Below, one piece after another: positions 10,957 to 23,445 of a stretch of DNA of 64,000 nucleotides; position 1 is the stretch's first letter; each line of letters begins with the position of its first letter. This DNA comes from Limnephilus marmoratus. Its lineage: Eukaryota; Arthropoda; Insecta; Trichoptera; Limnephilidae. The position numbers were made by a program, and so were the translations under genes. Location: the NCBI GenBank assembly GCA_917880885.1, contig OU862920.1, positions 38,227,019 through 38,291,018 of the forward strand. Direction: 5' to 3'. The notes under the pieces are model-generated. The model worked only from the letters and a program-made list of their open reading frames with translations. It was not told the DNA's origin and searched no databases.

Positions 10957-11665
10957 TATTTTTTTTTATTTTATTTTCTTTATTAGGAACATTTACAGGT
11001 TTATAACTTTACATGCATTAAAAAATCACAAATTACAATAATTAGGTTATAAACCCAATAACGAATGTTCACATCATGCACCAATAATAATTAAAAAGTC
11101 TATAATTATAAAGTTTTTTTTTTGTTTAGCTTAATAATATATAGTTAGGAACTAGATATGTCTAGGGATAACCTAGCTATACTGTCTAGTATATAAAGAT
11201 AAAGATACAGACAAGATAAGATAAGATAAAAAACAGAGTAGAAAAATAACTAAATGTATAAACATATATTATAATAATAATGAAAATTGAAAAACACCAG
11301 ACGTAATGTCGAAAGCGTTATATGTAAATATATATATAAAAATATAAGGAAAAGAAAAATAAAAGGGAAATGAAAGTAAAATATTAAAATAAAGTGTTCC
11401 AGTTTTATGTTAGATTGAATAAGTATTTTTAAATAAGATAATTACAAAATAAATTTAAAAAAAAACTGAAAAACACCGGACGTGTTTAAAAGTGTAAGAT
11501 AGAAAAGTAATATATAAATGTACACATACATACACATATATACATTCTTTTAAACTTTCAGTATAAAAATACATAAAAAAAAATTCAATACAAAGAATAC
11601 ATAAGAAATTACGGTATCAATTTCGTTACAATGAATTAAGTTATTTGTTAATTGATGGGTAACAA

Positions 11666-12841
11666 TTATAAGGCTCCATTAAGTATTTGTCTAAAAGTGC
11701 TTAAAGTGCAAGAAAAAATATCGGTATCGATACATTTTTTGTTATAAAGATTGCATGTTCTTAATAGGAAAGAATTTTGCCTGAGACTGGTTGAAGCACT
11801 TTCGATATGAAACAATGACTTGTCTCTAGTTTTCTTACTCGGGATTCTAATATTAATTGATGACAAAAGAGCTGGACAGTCAATATGACCACTCAAGACT
11901 TTGTATAAGTAAGTCATATCCGCGATGTCTCTCCTACTTCTTAGAGTTTTAAGTCCATAGTGTTTTATAGAGCTGTCTATGTCATAATGACGCACATGTC
12001 TCTTAAAGTTCAAGTGATGTACAAATTTTCTTTGTACAGCTTCTATGCGCTTTGTGTGTATATTATACAGCGGATTCCATACAGGAGAAGCATATTCAAG
12101 ATGACTACGAACGTAGGAGTAATATAATATTTTGAGGGTATGGATATTGGTGAACTCTTTTCCAATACGGAATAAAAATCCTAACATGCTCATGGATTTC
12201 TTAACAATAGTATCCACATGTGCCTTAAAAGAAAGTTTATTGTCAATAAGAACACCGAGGTCTCGAATTTGATTGATTTTTTTAAGTGCTTGACTGTTTG
12301 TAATAAGATAATCATGTTCGATTGTTTTTTGTTTTTTTGTAAAGGTAATAACGTAACATTTGTCGCTATTCAAGTGGAGATAGTTGGCAGTGCAATAAAT
12401 ATTAAGTCTATTAAGATCTTCTTGAAGTTTGTAGCAGTCAAAAATAGAGTTGATAGAAATAAATATTTTCATGTCATCAGCAAAGAGCAAAACTTTAGAA
12501 TGCTTAAAGCATTTTACAATGTCATTGATAAATATAGTGAAAAGCAATGGTCCCAGATGAGACCCTTGTGGGACACCTGAAGGTACATTGATAATTTCAG
12601 AATTAAAACCATTCACTGCTATTATCTGGGAACGTTTGTCAAGATAGGAGACTAGCCATCGGTACAAATCACCATGTATTCCTAAAGCTAATAGTTTTGA
12701 CAAGAGTAGACTATGGTCGATTCTGTCAAATGCCTTGGAGAAATCTGTATACACTGCGTCAACTTGGATTCGTTTATCCATTGATTTAGAAATAAATTCA
12801 GTAAATACAGCAAGATTGGATACAGTTGATCTTTTTTTCAT
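11666..12841 (-). pseudogene. LINE reverse transcriptase domain (ORF2 C-terminal part)
   Basis: A 391-codon open frame with the RT blocks in order: YTDFSKAFDRIDH (block A, about residues 31-43), SGVPQGSHLGPLLF (block B, about 88-101), LLFADDMKIF (catalytic FADD box, about 117-126) and LGVLIDNKLSF (about 195-205). A C-terminal tail with YVRSHLEYASPVWNP and IEAVQRKFVHHL is characteristic of Jockey/CR1-type LINEs. The enzyme copies element RNA at a nicked target. The frame is intact across the catalytic box, but it is cut off from the upstream endonuclease by frameshifts. The listed Met is internal. Confidence 0.9.
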
Positions 12842-13405
12842 AAAGCCATGTTGATTCTCAGTTATTACAGATTGAACACAGTCATAAAGTTGCTCATGAA
12901 CAATTTTTTCAAGGATCTTACTAAAAATAGGTAATTTTGAAATTGGACGATAGTTCTTAGCGTCGTTTTTAGACCCAGATTTGAATACATTTCCATTGGT
13001 CTGGAAAGACGCCTTCTTTCAAAGATAATTGAAAAAGCAGTACTAGAGGCATCGATATTTCTTTGACGCACATTTTTATAAAATGAGATGATATTTTATC
13101 GAAACCTTCGCCCAATGACCAAGAGATGTTATTAATTATTTTTTCTATTTTTTCCTTGGAAACTGAAATAGAACAAATGTTTATACCATTGTTTGCTTGG
13201 GGAATATTAGTTGATGTTTTGGGAGTTACATTATAATTTTAAGTAGAGGCGAAGTGTTTCGAAAACATGTTACATATATCTAAAGGATTGTTAGCAGTTG
13301 TATTCTCTAGTTTCATAGTATTGGGTAACCCTGAACTATTTCTTTTACTTTTAACATAAGACCAGAAATTCTTTGGGTCATGAGATATTTTGAGTTCAGC
13401 ATTTG

Positions 13406-14473
13406 TTATAAATTGTCTATGACATTCATTAGACATTTTTTTTGTCTCGTTCGCAGAACACAGAATTCTTGATAATCCAAAGCATTAGACCATTTTTTCC
13501 ACTTTTTAAATACCTTGTATTTTTCCTTAGTTAATTTTATTAAAGCCGGGCTATACCAGTAAGGATATGAGTTATTGACCTGAACTTTTTTAGATGGAAC
13601 GTAAATTTGAATAATTTCATGTAAAATATCATAAAAACGGTTAATAGCTTTATTGGTAGATAAGTTTAAAAATTCTACATCCCAATCGACATTGCTGAGG
13701 ATATTGTTTATGATTTCGTAATTAGCTTTTTTAAAGAGATTAATGGTTCTAGTGTTATTTACCATGGGTATGTCTAACTCTATATTCATATTAATAGTGA
13801 TTAAATTGTGATGTTTACATTCAGGTATTAGATGTTGAGAGGTGTGTGCTACGATAACAGGAAAAGAACTAAAAACAAGATCTAAAAATTTGTGCCTGTT
13901 GTTCGGAAAAGTACAATATTGTGAAAGATCAGTAAAACACAGAGTGTCAGAGATTTTGGAAATTATTTCTGAGTGGTGACTATTTATTATTTTCATACTA
14001 TTTTCGTTACTAATAGACCAGTCTATTTGAGGTAGATTAAAATCTCCCGCTATAAGAAAATGATCATCGTGATGAAGAGCCCGAAGATCACAAAGTGTGT
14101 CCATAAATTCATAAACGTTACGTGTGTGATTGACTCCAGGTGGAATATAAACACAACACAAATTGATCCTTTTAGAATTTTTAGTTATAAGAGTCACCCA
14201 CAGGTCCTCAGCTGTCGATTGCCAATCTTTCCGCTCTACAACTGTCAGGTGTTTCTTAAACGCAATAATCACACCCCCTCCTCTTTTATTATCTATACGA
14301 TCTCTTCTAAATACTACATAACGATTATCAAATAATTCCTCAGCGGCAATGCTTTCCACGAGCCATGATTCAGTTATCATAATGATATCATAATCATTAT
14401 TAGTCATATTTAAGTAGAATATATTGGTTTTGGAACGCAGTCCGGTTACATTTTGATAATAAATATTAAACAT
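13406..14473 (-). pseudogene. LINE endonuclease domain (APE type, ORF2 N-terminal part)
   Basis: This 355-codon frame starts MFNIYYQNVTGLRSKTN, the usual N-terminus of an apurinic-type endonuclease in Jockey-like LINEs. It has ITESWL (about 33-38), FRRDR with GGGVIIAF (about 55-72), CVYIPPG and AGDFNLPQIDW (GDFN metal-site box, about 140-150). The later part (after about residue 250) is the linker to RT. The frame ends at a shift and continues as 13436-13239. The domain nicks target DNA to prime reverse transcription. Confidence 0.85.
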
Positions 14474-14539
14474 TATATAAGGGTAAAAAACAAAGCAGAG
14501 AAGTGAGTTCTAGAAAATCAACTAACTTGTGGAAGAAAA

Positions 14540-14758
14540 TCAGGTGAGAGAAACCAGGGAGTTATGATCACGGATCCACACCACGCGCGCAGAGTTGTCA
14601 TCTTTACGTACTAGGATGCGACCATTACGTATCCATACGTATTTATGATTAGTTTCCTTGGCTTTTATCCTTGTAGCTGCGTGCAGGACTTTATTAGCGG
14701 GGGAGAGGTGTTCGCTGACGTAAATTGGTGACTTCGCGCCGTCGATGCCAACATCCAA
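14540..14758 (-). pseudogene. LINE ORF1 C-terminal fragment, FP-like domain
   Basis: The 72 residues contain HLSPANKVLHAATRIKAKE followed by YVWIRNGRILVRKDDNSA. This LSPANK...A...A...YVWIRNGRIxxRK pattern is the C-terminal FP-like domain (named for a baculovirus FP protein) found in ORF1 proteins of many insect LINEs. It lies just upstream of the endonuclease frame with a 66-bp gap, as expected for ORF1 then ORF2. The N-terminal coiled-coil part is missing, so the element is truncated here. Confidence 0.65.
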
Positions 14759-14869
14759 TGAGTCGATGCCTTCATACTAACATCCAACTTTTATTTGTAA
14801 TTGTACTGAACAACTTGTTACCCCTGTGACATTGCTGTTCATACGCTTTCTTTGATAGAATAATATAAA

Positions 14870-16140
14870 AATTATCTTTGATTGCGTATTTCCTACTATT
14901 TAAAAAAAAAACCTTTAATAACTGTTTTTAAAAAGGGGGATAAATACAATATTGAGAATTATAAGCCTATGGCAAAGCCGCGCGTTTTAAGTAAAAACGT
15001 GGAAAAACCGTTTATGGTCCATTCTCTAATTTATGTAAAAGCACAATTATTATCTACCCACAAAAACTCATATTTTTTCAAGGCAGATATGTTTGTTAAC
15101 TTTGGGCAGTTCATTGATTTGTTTCATAATTTTTTGGACAAAAATAAACTAGTTGACTGTATGTTGACTAATTTTTCTCAGGCTTTCGACAAAGTGAATC
15201 ATGATACTCTATTTAATAAACTCGAAAAATTTCGAGTAAATGCAAATTTCATCGGATGGTTCTCATGTTATATTAAAAATAGTAGTCAAGCTGTTTCTCT
15301 AAAAGGTTATATAGATAATAATCGTTCCATCGGGGGTTCTTCAAGGTTCCCATTTAGGACCCCTGCTCTTTACTTTGTATTTCAATGACATCAAATAGGC
15401 ATGTCATCAGTCATTTTGATTTCATTGACAATATAAAAATATATAAATGGATTAGTTCGCAGATGATTGCAAAATATTACACAAAATTAATTTATATTAC
15501 ATTAAAAAATTTACAATATCTAAACACCAATAAATGATAACTTCATCACGTAAAAATTAACCAATCACGTTCAGATAGTAAGTATGTAAAAATGAGACAC
15601 TTACTTATAATTATTATGCATTATTTTTACAAAAAAATGGACTTCATTCTACGCTTCACAAAACCGTTCAATAAACCTTTTACACTTGAACTACTCGTAT
15701 GGCATATGTAATATTTCATCTCGAATTTGCGTGTATAGTTTGGAATCCTTAATGTCAAATTTATATTAACCGAATTAAAAATGTTCGAGCAAAATTTATC
15801 AAATACCTGTCCTTTCATTTTGAAAATCATCAGTGTAACCCTAGTGCTCTTTACATACGGAGAAAAATCTTCGACGTGTTGTTTCTGTGTAAGATTATGA
15901 ACAGCTTTTTGACTCACCAGCCCTATTGGAAAGGATTGCATTTCGTTATCCCGGACGCAATACCAGACCGAATTCCTTATTTTACGTACAACATTTCAAA
16001 TCGAAATTCGCACAAAACTATTTGCTCACGTATCTGCAAATCTTACAGTGCCCTAAGAGCACCCTTCAAAAAAAGTTCCTTGTTTAAAATAAAATTAGTC
16101 TTACAATGTACTTTAATGAAATCTATTATTTCTTAGTTGT
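14870..16140 (+). mobile_element. Decayed LINE fragment, + strand
   Basis: The frame 14882-15388 reads ITVFKKGDKYNIENYKP and then LTNFSQAFDKVNHDTLF, the N-terminal RT blocks of a Jockey/CR1-like LINE. Past a frameshift, FADDCKILHKI (FADD box) reads at about 15456-15488. From about 15706 the frame HLEFACIVWNP, one stop, RIKNVRAKFIKYLSF and LFLCKIMNSFL gives the C-terminal tail through 16136. The order is correct but frames change several times. It runs opposite to the neighbouring minus-strand LINE and its protein is clearly divergent from it. Confidence 0.75.
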
Positions 16141-16165
16141 GTATTTATTATTTTTATTAATTTTT

Positions 16166-16371
16166 GAAGTGAAGACTTCTTTAAAAAGCGACACTAAAAT
16201 ATACATCTATAGGACTTAGCTTGCGAGAGAATAAGATAGAATAATCGATCTCCTCTTTTTGCGGTACTTCGTAAATAATCAGTATCTTTGTGCGGTGCTT
16301 CGTAGCCTCCCCAATATTATCTACTATAGTTTTCTGAAGGTTTCACTTCTACCGCATGTGAAATGCACACT
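16166..16371 (+). repeat. S-family MITE
   Basis: Starts gaagtgaagacttcttta and ends gaaggtttcacttctaccgc plus atgtgaaatgcacac. The internal words taggacttagcttgcgagag and gcggtgcttcgtagcctcc are family hallmarks. About 205 bp, non-coding; part of the 5' half is deleted compared with 51494-51700. Confidence 0.7.
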
Positions 16372-17604
16372 TGTAATGTTTAATTATGCTACGTTATATT
16401 TTAACTTTTATTATCTACTTTCTTTCTAATCTGTAATCATTACAATAATGATTATAAATGGAACCTAATTGGTTTGTATTACTCTCATATTTTTTTTAAA
16501 TAAATTTATTTCTGTAACTGTATGCTTCCTAATTAAACTTACTAAAAATAAAATATCTAATTCTATTTCTGATGTAAATTGGATTTTGAATCTATGTATC
16601 AAAAATAGGTATTAATCATTAAATTCATCCAAAAAAGATCCATTTGATAATGCTAGAGTTCCTCAATAACTCAGTATGTTTTGTAAACAACAGTGGTTGG
16701 TGATGGTGACCAATTTCGGAATAAAATAACTTGGGAGATACTTCCCAATTTTCGCAATCTTCATCCTCAGTTTTTTCAATGTCACGATTGCAGATGCCAT
16801 CGTTCCACTATCTCCGTACGAATAAGACTACTGTGCGTAATTACACTTACATATTGTTTAAACTTGCTCAACCTTTATACTTTAGTTAGGTTACATCAAC
16901 GCATTCATTAAAATGTATCTACTTATCGTGAATACCAATTTTGATGAAGCATGCTTTCTGTCCATGGTGTGTAGGAGACTACGAAATGCTTCATCCAATA
17001 GGTTTCGTTCCTAACACCCCTGCTACATTATTCAGATTTGTTAGCGTTTGGACTCACGAAGGGTTAATAAATATTATAGTTTTCTATATTATGTAAATAC
17101 CGCACAAGAGTTCCAACTTCTCAAAGCCAGTGGGGCTACGGCATTCCCAATGTTATGCTTTGAGACTAAAGGAGTTGGCGAAAAGCAAAGTAAAGAAGAA
17201 CACAAGAAATGCATGTGGACGTGTTTCGTAATCTTAATATTTGGCCAATCGGGTTTTAAATTTCCAATATGAAAGCTGTATTTACGAAATTAAATGGAAC
17301 ATTTATTTCCATTTCATATTGTATAAGAGGCACTTCTAGTTTTCTTCTTTATTCTGTGAGGAAAAGGAATGTTAGAGGAAGTCCTTGAAAATTGCCGCAA
17401 ACGGTCTGTCGGTATTGTATTTGTCATTTTGAAGTGAGATTCTTGTCAATATAATAGCAAATGAATTATAAACACGATAAAGGTAGTCGACATCAAATAA
17501 TATTTTTTTTTCAAGAATTAGAATGGAGGTTACCGGAACGCTACAGCGTTGTTCAGCGTTAATCCGATTCATAATGACGTCATGAAATACACAGCAAATT
17601 TTTT
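16372..17604. other. No supported gene
   Basis: AT-rich with short frames (16693-16911, 17048-17272), neither with a recognisable domain. Around 16950-17010, tgaagcatgctttctg and gaaatgcttcat form a loose inverted pair of unknown meaning. Confidence 0.4.
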
Positions 17605-17862
17605 GAAGGGAAAACTTCTTTCTATTCTGACTGAAATTGAAAAAAAAAACACTCAATGAAACGAAAGATAGCGACAAACATGAATAATAAAAAGAAACAA
17701 ATACGTATATACATAGGATTTAGCCTGCGAGAGAATGAGAAAAAACGGTCTTATCTTTGTGCGGGCTTCGTAGCCCATCGGTCTCCACTTTGTGCACCTT
17801 CCCACTTTTATCTACTTTAGTTTTCTGAAAGTTTTGCTTCTATCGCCTCGGGATCGCACACC
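17605..17862 (+). repeat. S-family MITE
   Basis: Starts gaagggaaaacttcttt and ends ttctgaaagttttgcttctatcg. Internal family words include ggatttagcctgcgagagaa and tgcgggcttcgtagccc. A short extra A-rich segment lies in the middle. Confidence 0.65.
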
Positions 17863-17870
17863 TATTTTTT

Positions 17871-18060
17871 TACGTAAGCTCCACCCTATGTCATCTTTGG
17901 GGGATGCTATGTGGATAGTCTTTTTAAGTAAAGAAAGCGAAGAAAGTTCTGGAAGGAAAAATGAGAGGGGTTAGGAATCTATGGTTCGGTGTGTCCAGAT
18001 CATCCACTAGACAAACTTCACTCCATGAACCCGGGCACCTGTGCTTGTTAGACCAATTAT
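17871..18060 (+). repeat. V-family repeat, partial
   Basis: Contains the family words gtcatctttgggggatgct, gaagaaagttctggaagg and tccatgaacccgggcacc. The CAGGAGGCCCTGAGG head present in other copies is deleted. It follows directly on the S copy at 17605-17862. Confidence 0.6.
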
Positions 18061-18500
18061 ATCTGATCGTTCTTCAATTTACCAAGTTTCTTCGGCTGGT
18101 ATCACGGACAGGTGGAATCCAAACATCATCAGTGCCAACCCTTAAGAAAGTTTGTTGGAAGGGAAAAGTTAGAAAACTTCAAAACGTGCTTGTTACACCT
18201 TCCTTTTATCCTGGTTATTTACTCTCGGGTATAATGAGTGTTCACCGGAATATTATTTGGGTAAGTGACGAAAATCACAGTCATCGGTATGTTATTCAAT
18301 TTGATGCTTTTAATTGCCTTGTGGCGAAGACAGAAGTAAAACATCATCACAAGCGTTAACGTTCGCAAGAACAGGTTTTAAAACTGCAACATTCACACTT
18401 TATTAACTTTTTTTTATTGAGTTGACGCATTGTCACTTATTAAATTCCCATTGTCTTGTTTATAGTCATTCTAACACTTATCGTATCTTGGTTTCTCGTT

Positions 18501-18688
18501 AAGCACTTGCGTACTGCTTACTAACAACGTATGAAGGTACACTGGAGGTCTAGATTCTTTCAAAATTAAATGTAGATTCATTCATTCAAAAAAATTGGCG
18601 TCCTTTCGAGAGCCTTGAAGGAGTAACCATATGTTACTTATACCAGGGCGGGTAAGTGGAGGATAACCTCCAATGTCAAAATTTTATA
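18501..18688 (-). repeat. W-family repeat
   Basis: Reverse-complement relative of 34198-34392: aagcacttgcgtactgctt, cactggaggtctag, ggagtaaccatatgttact and accagggcgggtaagtgg recur in the same order. A further copy lies at about 58413-58580. Non-coding. Confidence 0.65.
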
Positions 18689-20841
18689 TGTCACTTTTAT
18701 TTGACTTGTGGCTCGTGAATCGTATAATTAAACATGATGTAAAACTGCGCAATATGCTAAAACTGAGCTACCATTAAGGAAGCTGTGCAATAAATAAATA
18801 GATTATGACTAACTATTAAAAAAACTAAGGGATTTAAACGTCCCTGATGTCATTCGCAATTGAGATATTGTGGGGAGATTTACAACCATTTAGATGTCAT
18901 ATGGTTAAAATCGTATGGAACTCTTTTACACTTTAAATTGGGGCCGTTTACACAAGGCAACAAAAAATGAGGCGTGAAAACGTTTGCTAACGTCTATGTT
19001 AGCTAACCGTAATTTTTACCAAAGCAATTAATTTTTACTCTTACTATTATTTACATTTCATAATACTGAATTCATGCAATTTACCTAGACTGTTTACTCG
19101 AACAAAGACTATTCACGACTCCTTGGTTTCCGATGGAGGCGGTGGAAGCTGTAAGAAGGAAATGATATTGCCATCGCGCAGCACCATGTTATTACTACCA
19201 CACCTCCCATTATTTTAAGTGTGTATACATTCGGTTATCCATGTGTCAAAGCTCGTTTGCTTACAATTTCCAAAGGGTTCCGCAGGACAAATATTGATAC
19301 TGGCCGCTTACACCTTTCACGACTTCGCAGTACACGTGTCTCGCGCCATTGGAGGATGCCAATTGAGGAGATGTGGGAAAATTCGAAGAAACAATTTAAC
19401 CTTATGCAAAGCGAAATATGAAGATTTACATTCCGCGTAAATTACTGAGTGGGAACCACTGTAGGTTTAGATGTCAGTACGAACGATTCCATTCATCCAA
19501 ATTATTGAATGGTGGTTTAATTCATCGAAACCGGAGCAATAATAATTATAAATATCCACAAGCGATCCAGTAAGGAACTTTAGTGAAAATACACATTGAT
19601 CAACAAACTCTGACTTTGAATATATAAATTTTATTACGTAATTCGTATCATGTATATAAATCGTTTGTGATGAATCAAATTTCGTCAAAGGTAAATTGGA
19701 AAAAATAATTTGAAATTATGAAAGAACCCTCGCATTGTGCTTTCAAAGACAAATAAAACGTTGACAGACATGGGTCGTTAGAACAAGAAGGGAAGAAGGG
19801 AGAAGTATGGGTAGATCTACACGTTAAACGAGTTCGTAGGGCATGGATGATCAAGATCGAGATGGGATAGATAGGAGATCGAGACATGAGTGGTGGTGGA
19901 AAAGGAAGCACGCCTTCCATGTCCAGTGGCGTGATGCTGGGCGGTGAATGAAAAAGTAAAAAAGTTTTTCGAAAGAATGTGATTCGCAAGATATATGTTC
20001 CTCCGCTGGAAGAAAGTGCGGTGACCAGACGCGGCCGAAGGCCAAAGTGCGAAGTCAAAGGTGCAGGCAGGGGACTTAGCAAGAGGGCCTGAGCTGCTGA
20101 AATGTCATCAAGGACCTTAGCATTACTAAGACCCCCGCGTAGAACTCAGTGATGTGAAGAATGGAAAAGCAACCCGAACTATATGACAACTAGTTAAGAT
20201 TAAGATATAAGTATAATTAAGATACTGACTTGACCAAATCTCAAATAAAACCCATACATTTAAAGAGACCTATATAATTAAATTCATCCCCTTTGTCCCA
20301 ACCCAAGCGATCCAAATTGGTGAGAAGGCAGAGGCAATGTATAATATTGCATTAATTTAAATATTCATTAAAATATTCTGAGCTAGTTTCCGGAGACAAT
20401 AAGGATTGGTAAGTCATTTAGAAACGAATAAAACAAAATCACATTAAAACACACTGCTTGGTTGGTATGACTAAACGAGTCCACGTCCACAGGTCAATAT
20501 TTCACGAATGAATGTTGAGCCAATCAAACTCAGCTTTAGATCGTTTTTTAAATATTTCGTTTCACGTTGTTGTCGGAGTTGAAACATTTAGCAATTGATA
20601 CATTGGTTAGCAACTCTTTTTTGGGTGAATTGCCTAATTTAAAAAAGCTTATTTAGGCCCTCGATAATAATTAAAACCCGGACAGAAAAAGCTAGCATTA
20701 GGATAATTTTGGTAATGATACGGATTTGATTACTTTATTTAAGTAATATTATATTATTAATTTGTTACACTTGACATCTAATTTCTTTTTCACACTTTTC
20801 AAATACACTTGCCGTCATTTTTAATTAATTGAAAACAAATT
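18689..20841. other. No supported gene; GC-richer patch at 19690-20150
   Basis: Short frames at 19219-19440, 19467-19688 and 19675-20082 show no domain. The patch at 19690-20150 is purine-rich on the + strand and could be an old mobile-element piece or untranslated sequence. No splice-supported exon could be argued. Confidence 0.4.
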
Positions 20842-21012
20842 ACTTTTTGTAAACACCACTGTATGTATATTCTATATTATCTGCGTTTTCTTCGTCAGAA
20901 AAAGATTAATAATTACTAATCTTATGCAGTGGTGTTTATACAAAGGCTGATGGTTTTTATTTAATATCTAATATCGATTTTATTTTCGAATTGCTTTCAG
21001 CATCAGGGGGTT
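20842..21012 (-). mobile_element. Probable Penelope-like terminal module
   Basis: The minus strand reads cccctgatgctgaaagc, then ttcgaaaataaaatcgatat, then tttgtataaacaccactgc. This parallels the terminal module at 7211-7293: CTGATG, short stem, GAAA, GATATT, then tttatacaaag. An inverted tgtaaacaccactgta lies at about 20850-20865 against cagtggtgtttataca at about 20927-20942. The hammerhead-like core is degenerate. Confidence 0.4.
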
Positions 21013-21499
21013 AAGATATGCATACATATATTATTATAGTCGTCGTCATATGTGTATTATAAATACCAGTACGTTAGTATTAAGTATCTCGTAGCTATGC
21101 AGATTTTGCAACACTGATAAATTGTTTAACAGATGCGTTTATACAATAACAGTAGTGATGAGTTGCTCACTTCGATCAAATTTTATCTAGCGTTCTTCAA
21201 TAATTCTAAAAGCGGTTAAACGTAAGAATACAAAACCTCTCGACGTCGACGCCGCCATGTAAAATGCAGTGACTGTTGCAATAAAATGTAATCTTTTTGA
21301 GACTGGTCACCCCGACAACCACAGATTTGGTACGATTTCACTTTCGATTTAGCCGGTGAGCACCTACCTAAATTCACTTACAGAATACACATTATTACAT
21401 TGTAAATAACCAAATATGTAAATGTAAATATTTATTGATAATTGTAGGTTCATGTTATCGACATAATCGCGAAAACTCCAGATGCTTTACGTAACGCCT
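21013..21499. other. No supported feature
   Basis: AT-rich spacer between the probable Penelope end and the RTE-type LINE. No frame or repeat was recognised. Confidence 0.4.
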
Positions 21500-22260
21500 T
21501 CATAAGTCTTTAAAGTTCTGCCAAAAATATGGGTCTCGTAGTAAACCAGCAGAAGACCAAATACATGGCCGTAGGATGCACCCAAACAAATCCCAACTCT
21601 CTCATGTGGAAAACAAAATTTCTAAACGGTACCAAGATTCACATACCTAGGCTCCCTGATAACGAACGCCAATAATACTACAGAGGAGATCCAGAAGCGC
21701 ATAGTGAACGCAATTCCCTGTTATTTCCGCCTACAAAACCAATTAAAATCCAGACTGCTGTCCATAAACACGAATATATTAGTGTACAAAACACTTATCA
21801 GATCAGTACTTACGTACGCATCTGAGACTTGGTTACTAACTAAAAGAAATGAGCGAGCACTGGACGTTTTTGAGGAAAATTTTGAGGCGTATCTTCGAAC
21901 CGGTTCTAGAAAATGGATTTTGGCGCAGACGTTATAACAATGAGCTCTATACCTTGTTCAAAGAGCTAAACGTCGCAAAATTTATACATACAACTGGGAA
22001 TATTTCGGTGGCTGGGTCATGTGAGAGAATGACCGAGCATCAAGCTCCAAAGTCCCTGCTAAACTCAAGACCAATAGGGCGAAGGAGCCTGGGAAGACCA
22101 AGATTAAGATGGAGCGACAACGTCCTCAAAGACATAATCTATCTTGGAGCTTCTAAACTGGAGAGAGCTGGCACAAAACCGAGATGAGTGGAGGAAGACT
22201 CTTGAGGAGGCCAAGACTCACCAGGGGTTGTAGAGCCAATAGTGATGATGATGATGATGA
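21500..22260 (+). mobile_element. RTE-type LINE, 3' part with (GAT)n tail
   Basis: Decayed C-terminal part of an RTE-like reverse transcriptase spread over three frames. MGLVVNQQKTKYMAV reads near 21525. In 21704-21937, VYKTLIRSVLTYASETWLLTKR follows. In 21849-22187, LRRIFEPV, YNNELYTLFKEL and GRRSLGRPRLRWSDNVLKD read. The nucleotide end ggttgtagagccaatag passes into (gatgat)n at 22243-22262, the microsatellite tail typical of insect RTE elements. The catalytic YADD region is absent, and frame changes show a dead copy. Confidence 0.8.
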
Positions 22261-22262
22261 TG

Positions 22263-22965
22263 TAGTATCAGTAGCTTTAGTTAAGTTTGTTTCTCCATTT
22301 GTTTGCACCTACATAGTAAAAAAAATCCTAGATAGTAAAATTTGCACCGCAACCTTGAAGTCATTTGATCGCAGTAAAACGGCGCTATACAAATTTTCCA
22401 ATTATTATTATTATTAATATCCACTTCTGTTTTGTCATCTGTTCAACTTGGCAGTTTTTTATCTTCTATTTAAAAATATTATATTTTTAATTGATTTCAT
22501 TAGATTATCGTCGTAGATATTTTTCGTGGACACAAAAATGCGTGCGTTTTGTTTGCAGATGTATGTATAGGTACAATTACGTCGTATATAGACACTTATT
22601 GTAAAAGAGGATCTAAAACATTTCGGCTGAAGGAGCAACATCTTTCTATCGAACTGTGAGCTTTGGCATCATGGAAATTACACTTTTTTTAACTGTATCT
22701 TCCAGGTCGCTACTTTTACCGAACAAACTGTATTTCTCAGCTTCAGCTTCAATAAATTTTTATTTTCATCGATCACGATATGTACTTATATATAATAATA
22801 TATGTTCCTACACATTTTTTGTTTTGTCGCGTGAAAGAATTGAACAAATATTTCTGGTTATTACTGTAAAATGTATTATTAATATACGATTTCTGCGAGC
22901 TATCTAATGTGAACTAAACCAGGCAATTTGACTATCTGAAACGGAAAATCTTCTAGTTAGACAGT
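22263..22965. other. No supported gene
   Basis: AT-rich, with short frames on both strands (22459-22641, 22656-22907) and no domain. Nothing repetitive recognised. Confidence 0.4.
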
Positions 22966-23165
22966 CAAAGCTTTCTTACAAAGGTCAATGTCTGAATTGG
23001 CTTTGCGTTTGGAGTTTGGATCCCACCCTGGCGTCGCGTGCTTGATTCCTCGGCTGGCTAAGTCCTCCATCATGACACAAACAACATTTTCCCCGTGGTG
23101 ATATTAGGAGATTTTCAAACATTATTGGATTATTCGTAACCTGGCAATGTTTGTCTTTCTTTAAA
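22966..23165 (+). repeat. SINE with gtaacctggcaatgtttg tail
   Basis: A box-B-like tttggatcccaccctgg, then ctggctaagtcctccatcatg, then ttattcgtaacctggcaatg and a tctttcttt/A-rich tail. The tail motif recurs at 49690-49740 and, diverged, at 52960-53010, which marks a dispersed SINE family. Box A is not clear. Confidence 0.5.
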
Positions 23166-23324
23166 AAAAAACATTAATAAATTAAATACATGAATTTTTG
23201 TCCAAATAAATATTTTTTTTACATACCTGCATGTATGCGTATGTATATAAATATATTTTTTTAAACATGCATGTATAAGTATGTGTACTGTACGTAATAT
23301 GTACCTATACGTAATATGTGATGT

Positions 23325-23445
23325 ATCTACCTTGGAGCTTCTGAACTGGAGAGAGCTGGCCCAAAACCGAGATGAGTGGAGGAAGACTCTTGAGGAGGCC
23401 AAGACCCACCAAGGGTTGTAGAGCCAAGAGTGATGATGATGATTT
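23325..23445 (+). repeat. RTE-type LINE 3' end with (GAT)n tail
   Basis: About 120 bp nearly identical to 22139-22260: cttggagcttctNaactgg, gagatgagtggaggaagac and ggttgtagagccaaNagtg, then gatgatgatg. A severely 5'-truncated insertion of the same RTE family. Confidence 0.8.

Larger units (their letters stand above)
10957..14760 (-). mobile_element. Jockey-superfamily LINE, 5'-truncated and frameshifted
   Basis: About 3.8 kb of non-LTR retrotransposon on the minus strand: the end of ORF1 (14758-14540), an endonuclease (14473-13406), a linker in another frame (13436-13239, plus decayed sequence to about 12865), RT (12841-11666), then a 3' UTR of about 700 bp. Near 10957-10985 are an AATAAA signal and an A-rich tail (plus-strand tttttttttattttatt). 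At least three frame changes or stops break ORF2 between endonuclease and RT, so the copy is dead. No clear target duplication was found, as the 5' end is truncated inside ORF1. Confidence 0.85.

Noticed and set aside
13406..14473. Host endonuclease gene
   Set aside because: GDFN box, N-terminus and adjacency to the RT and ORF1 remnants show it is the LINE ORF2 N-terminal domain.
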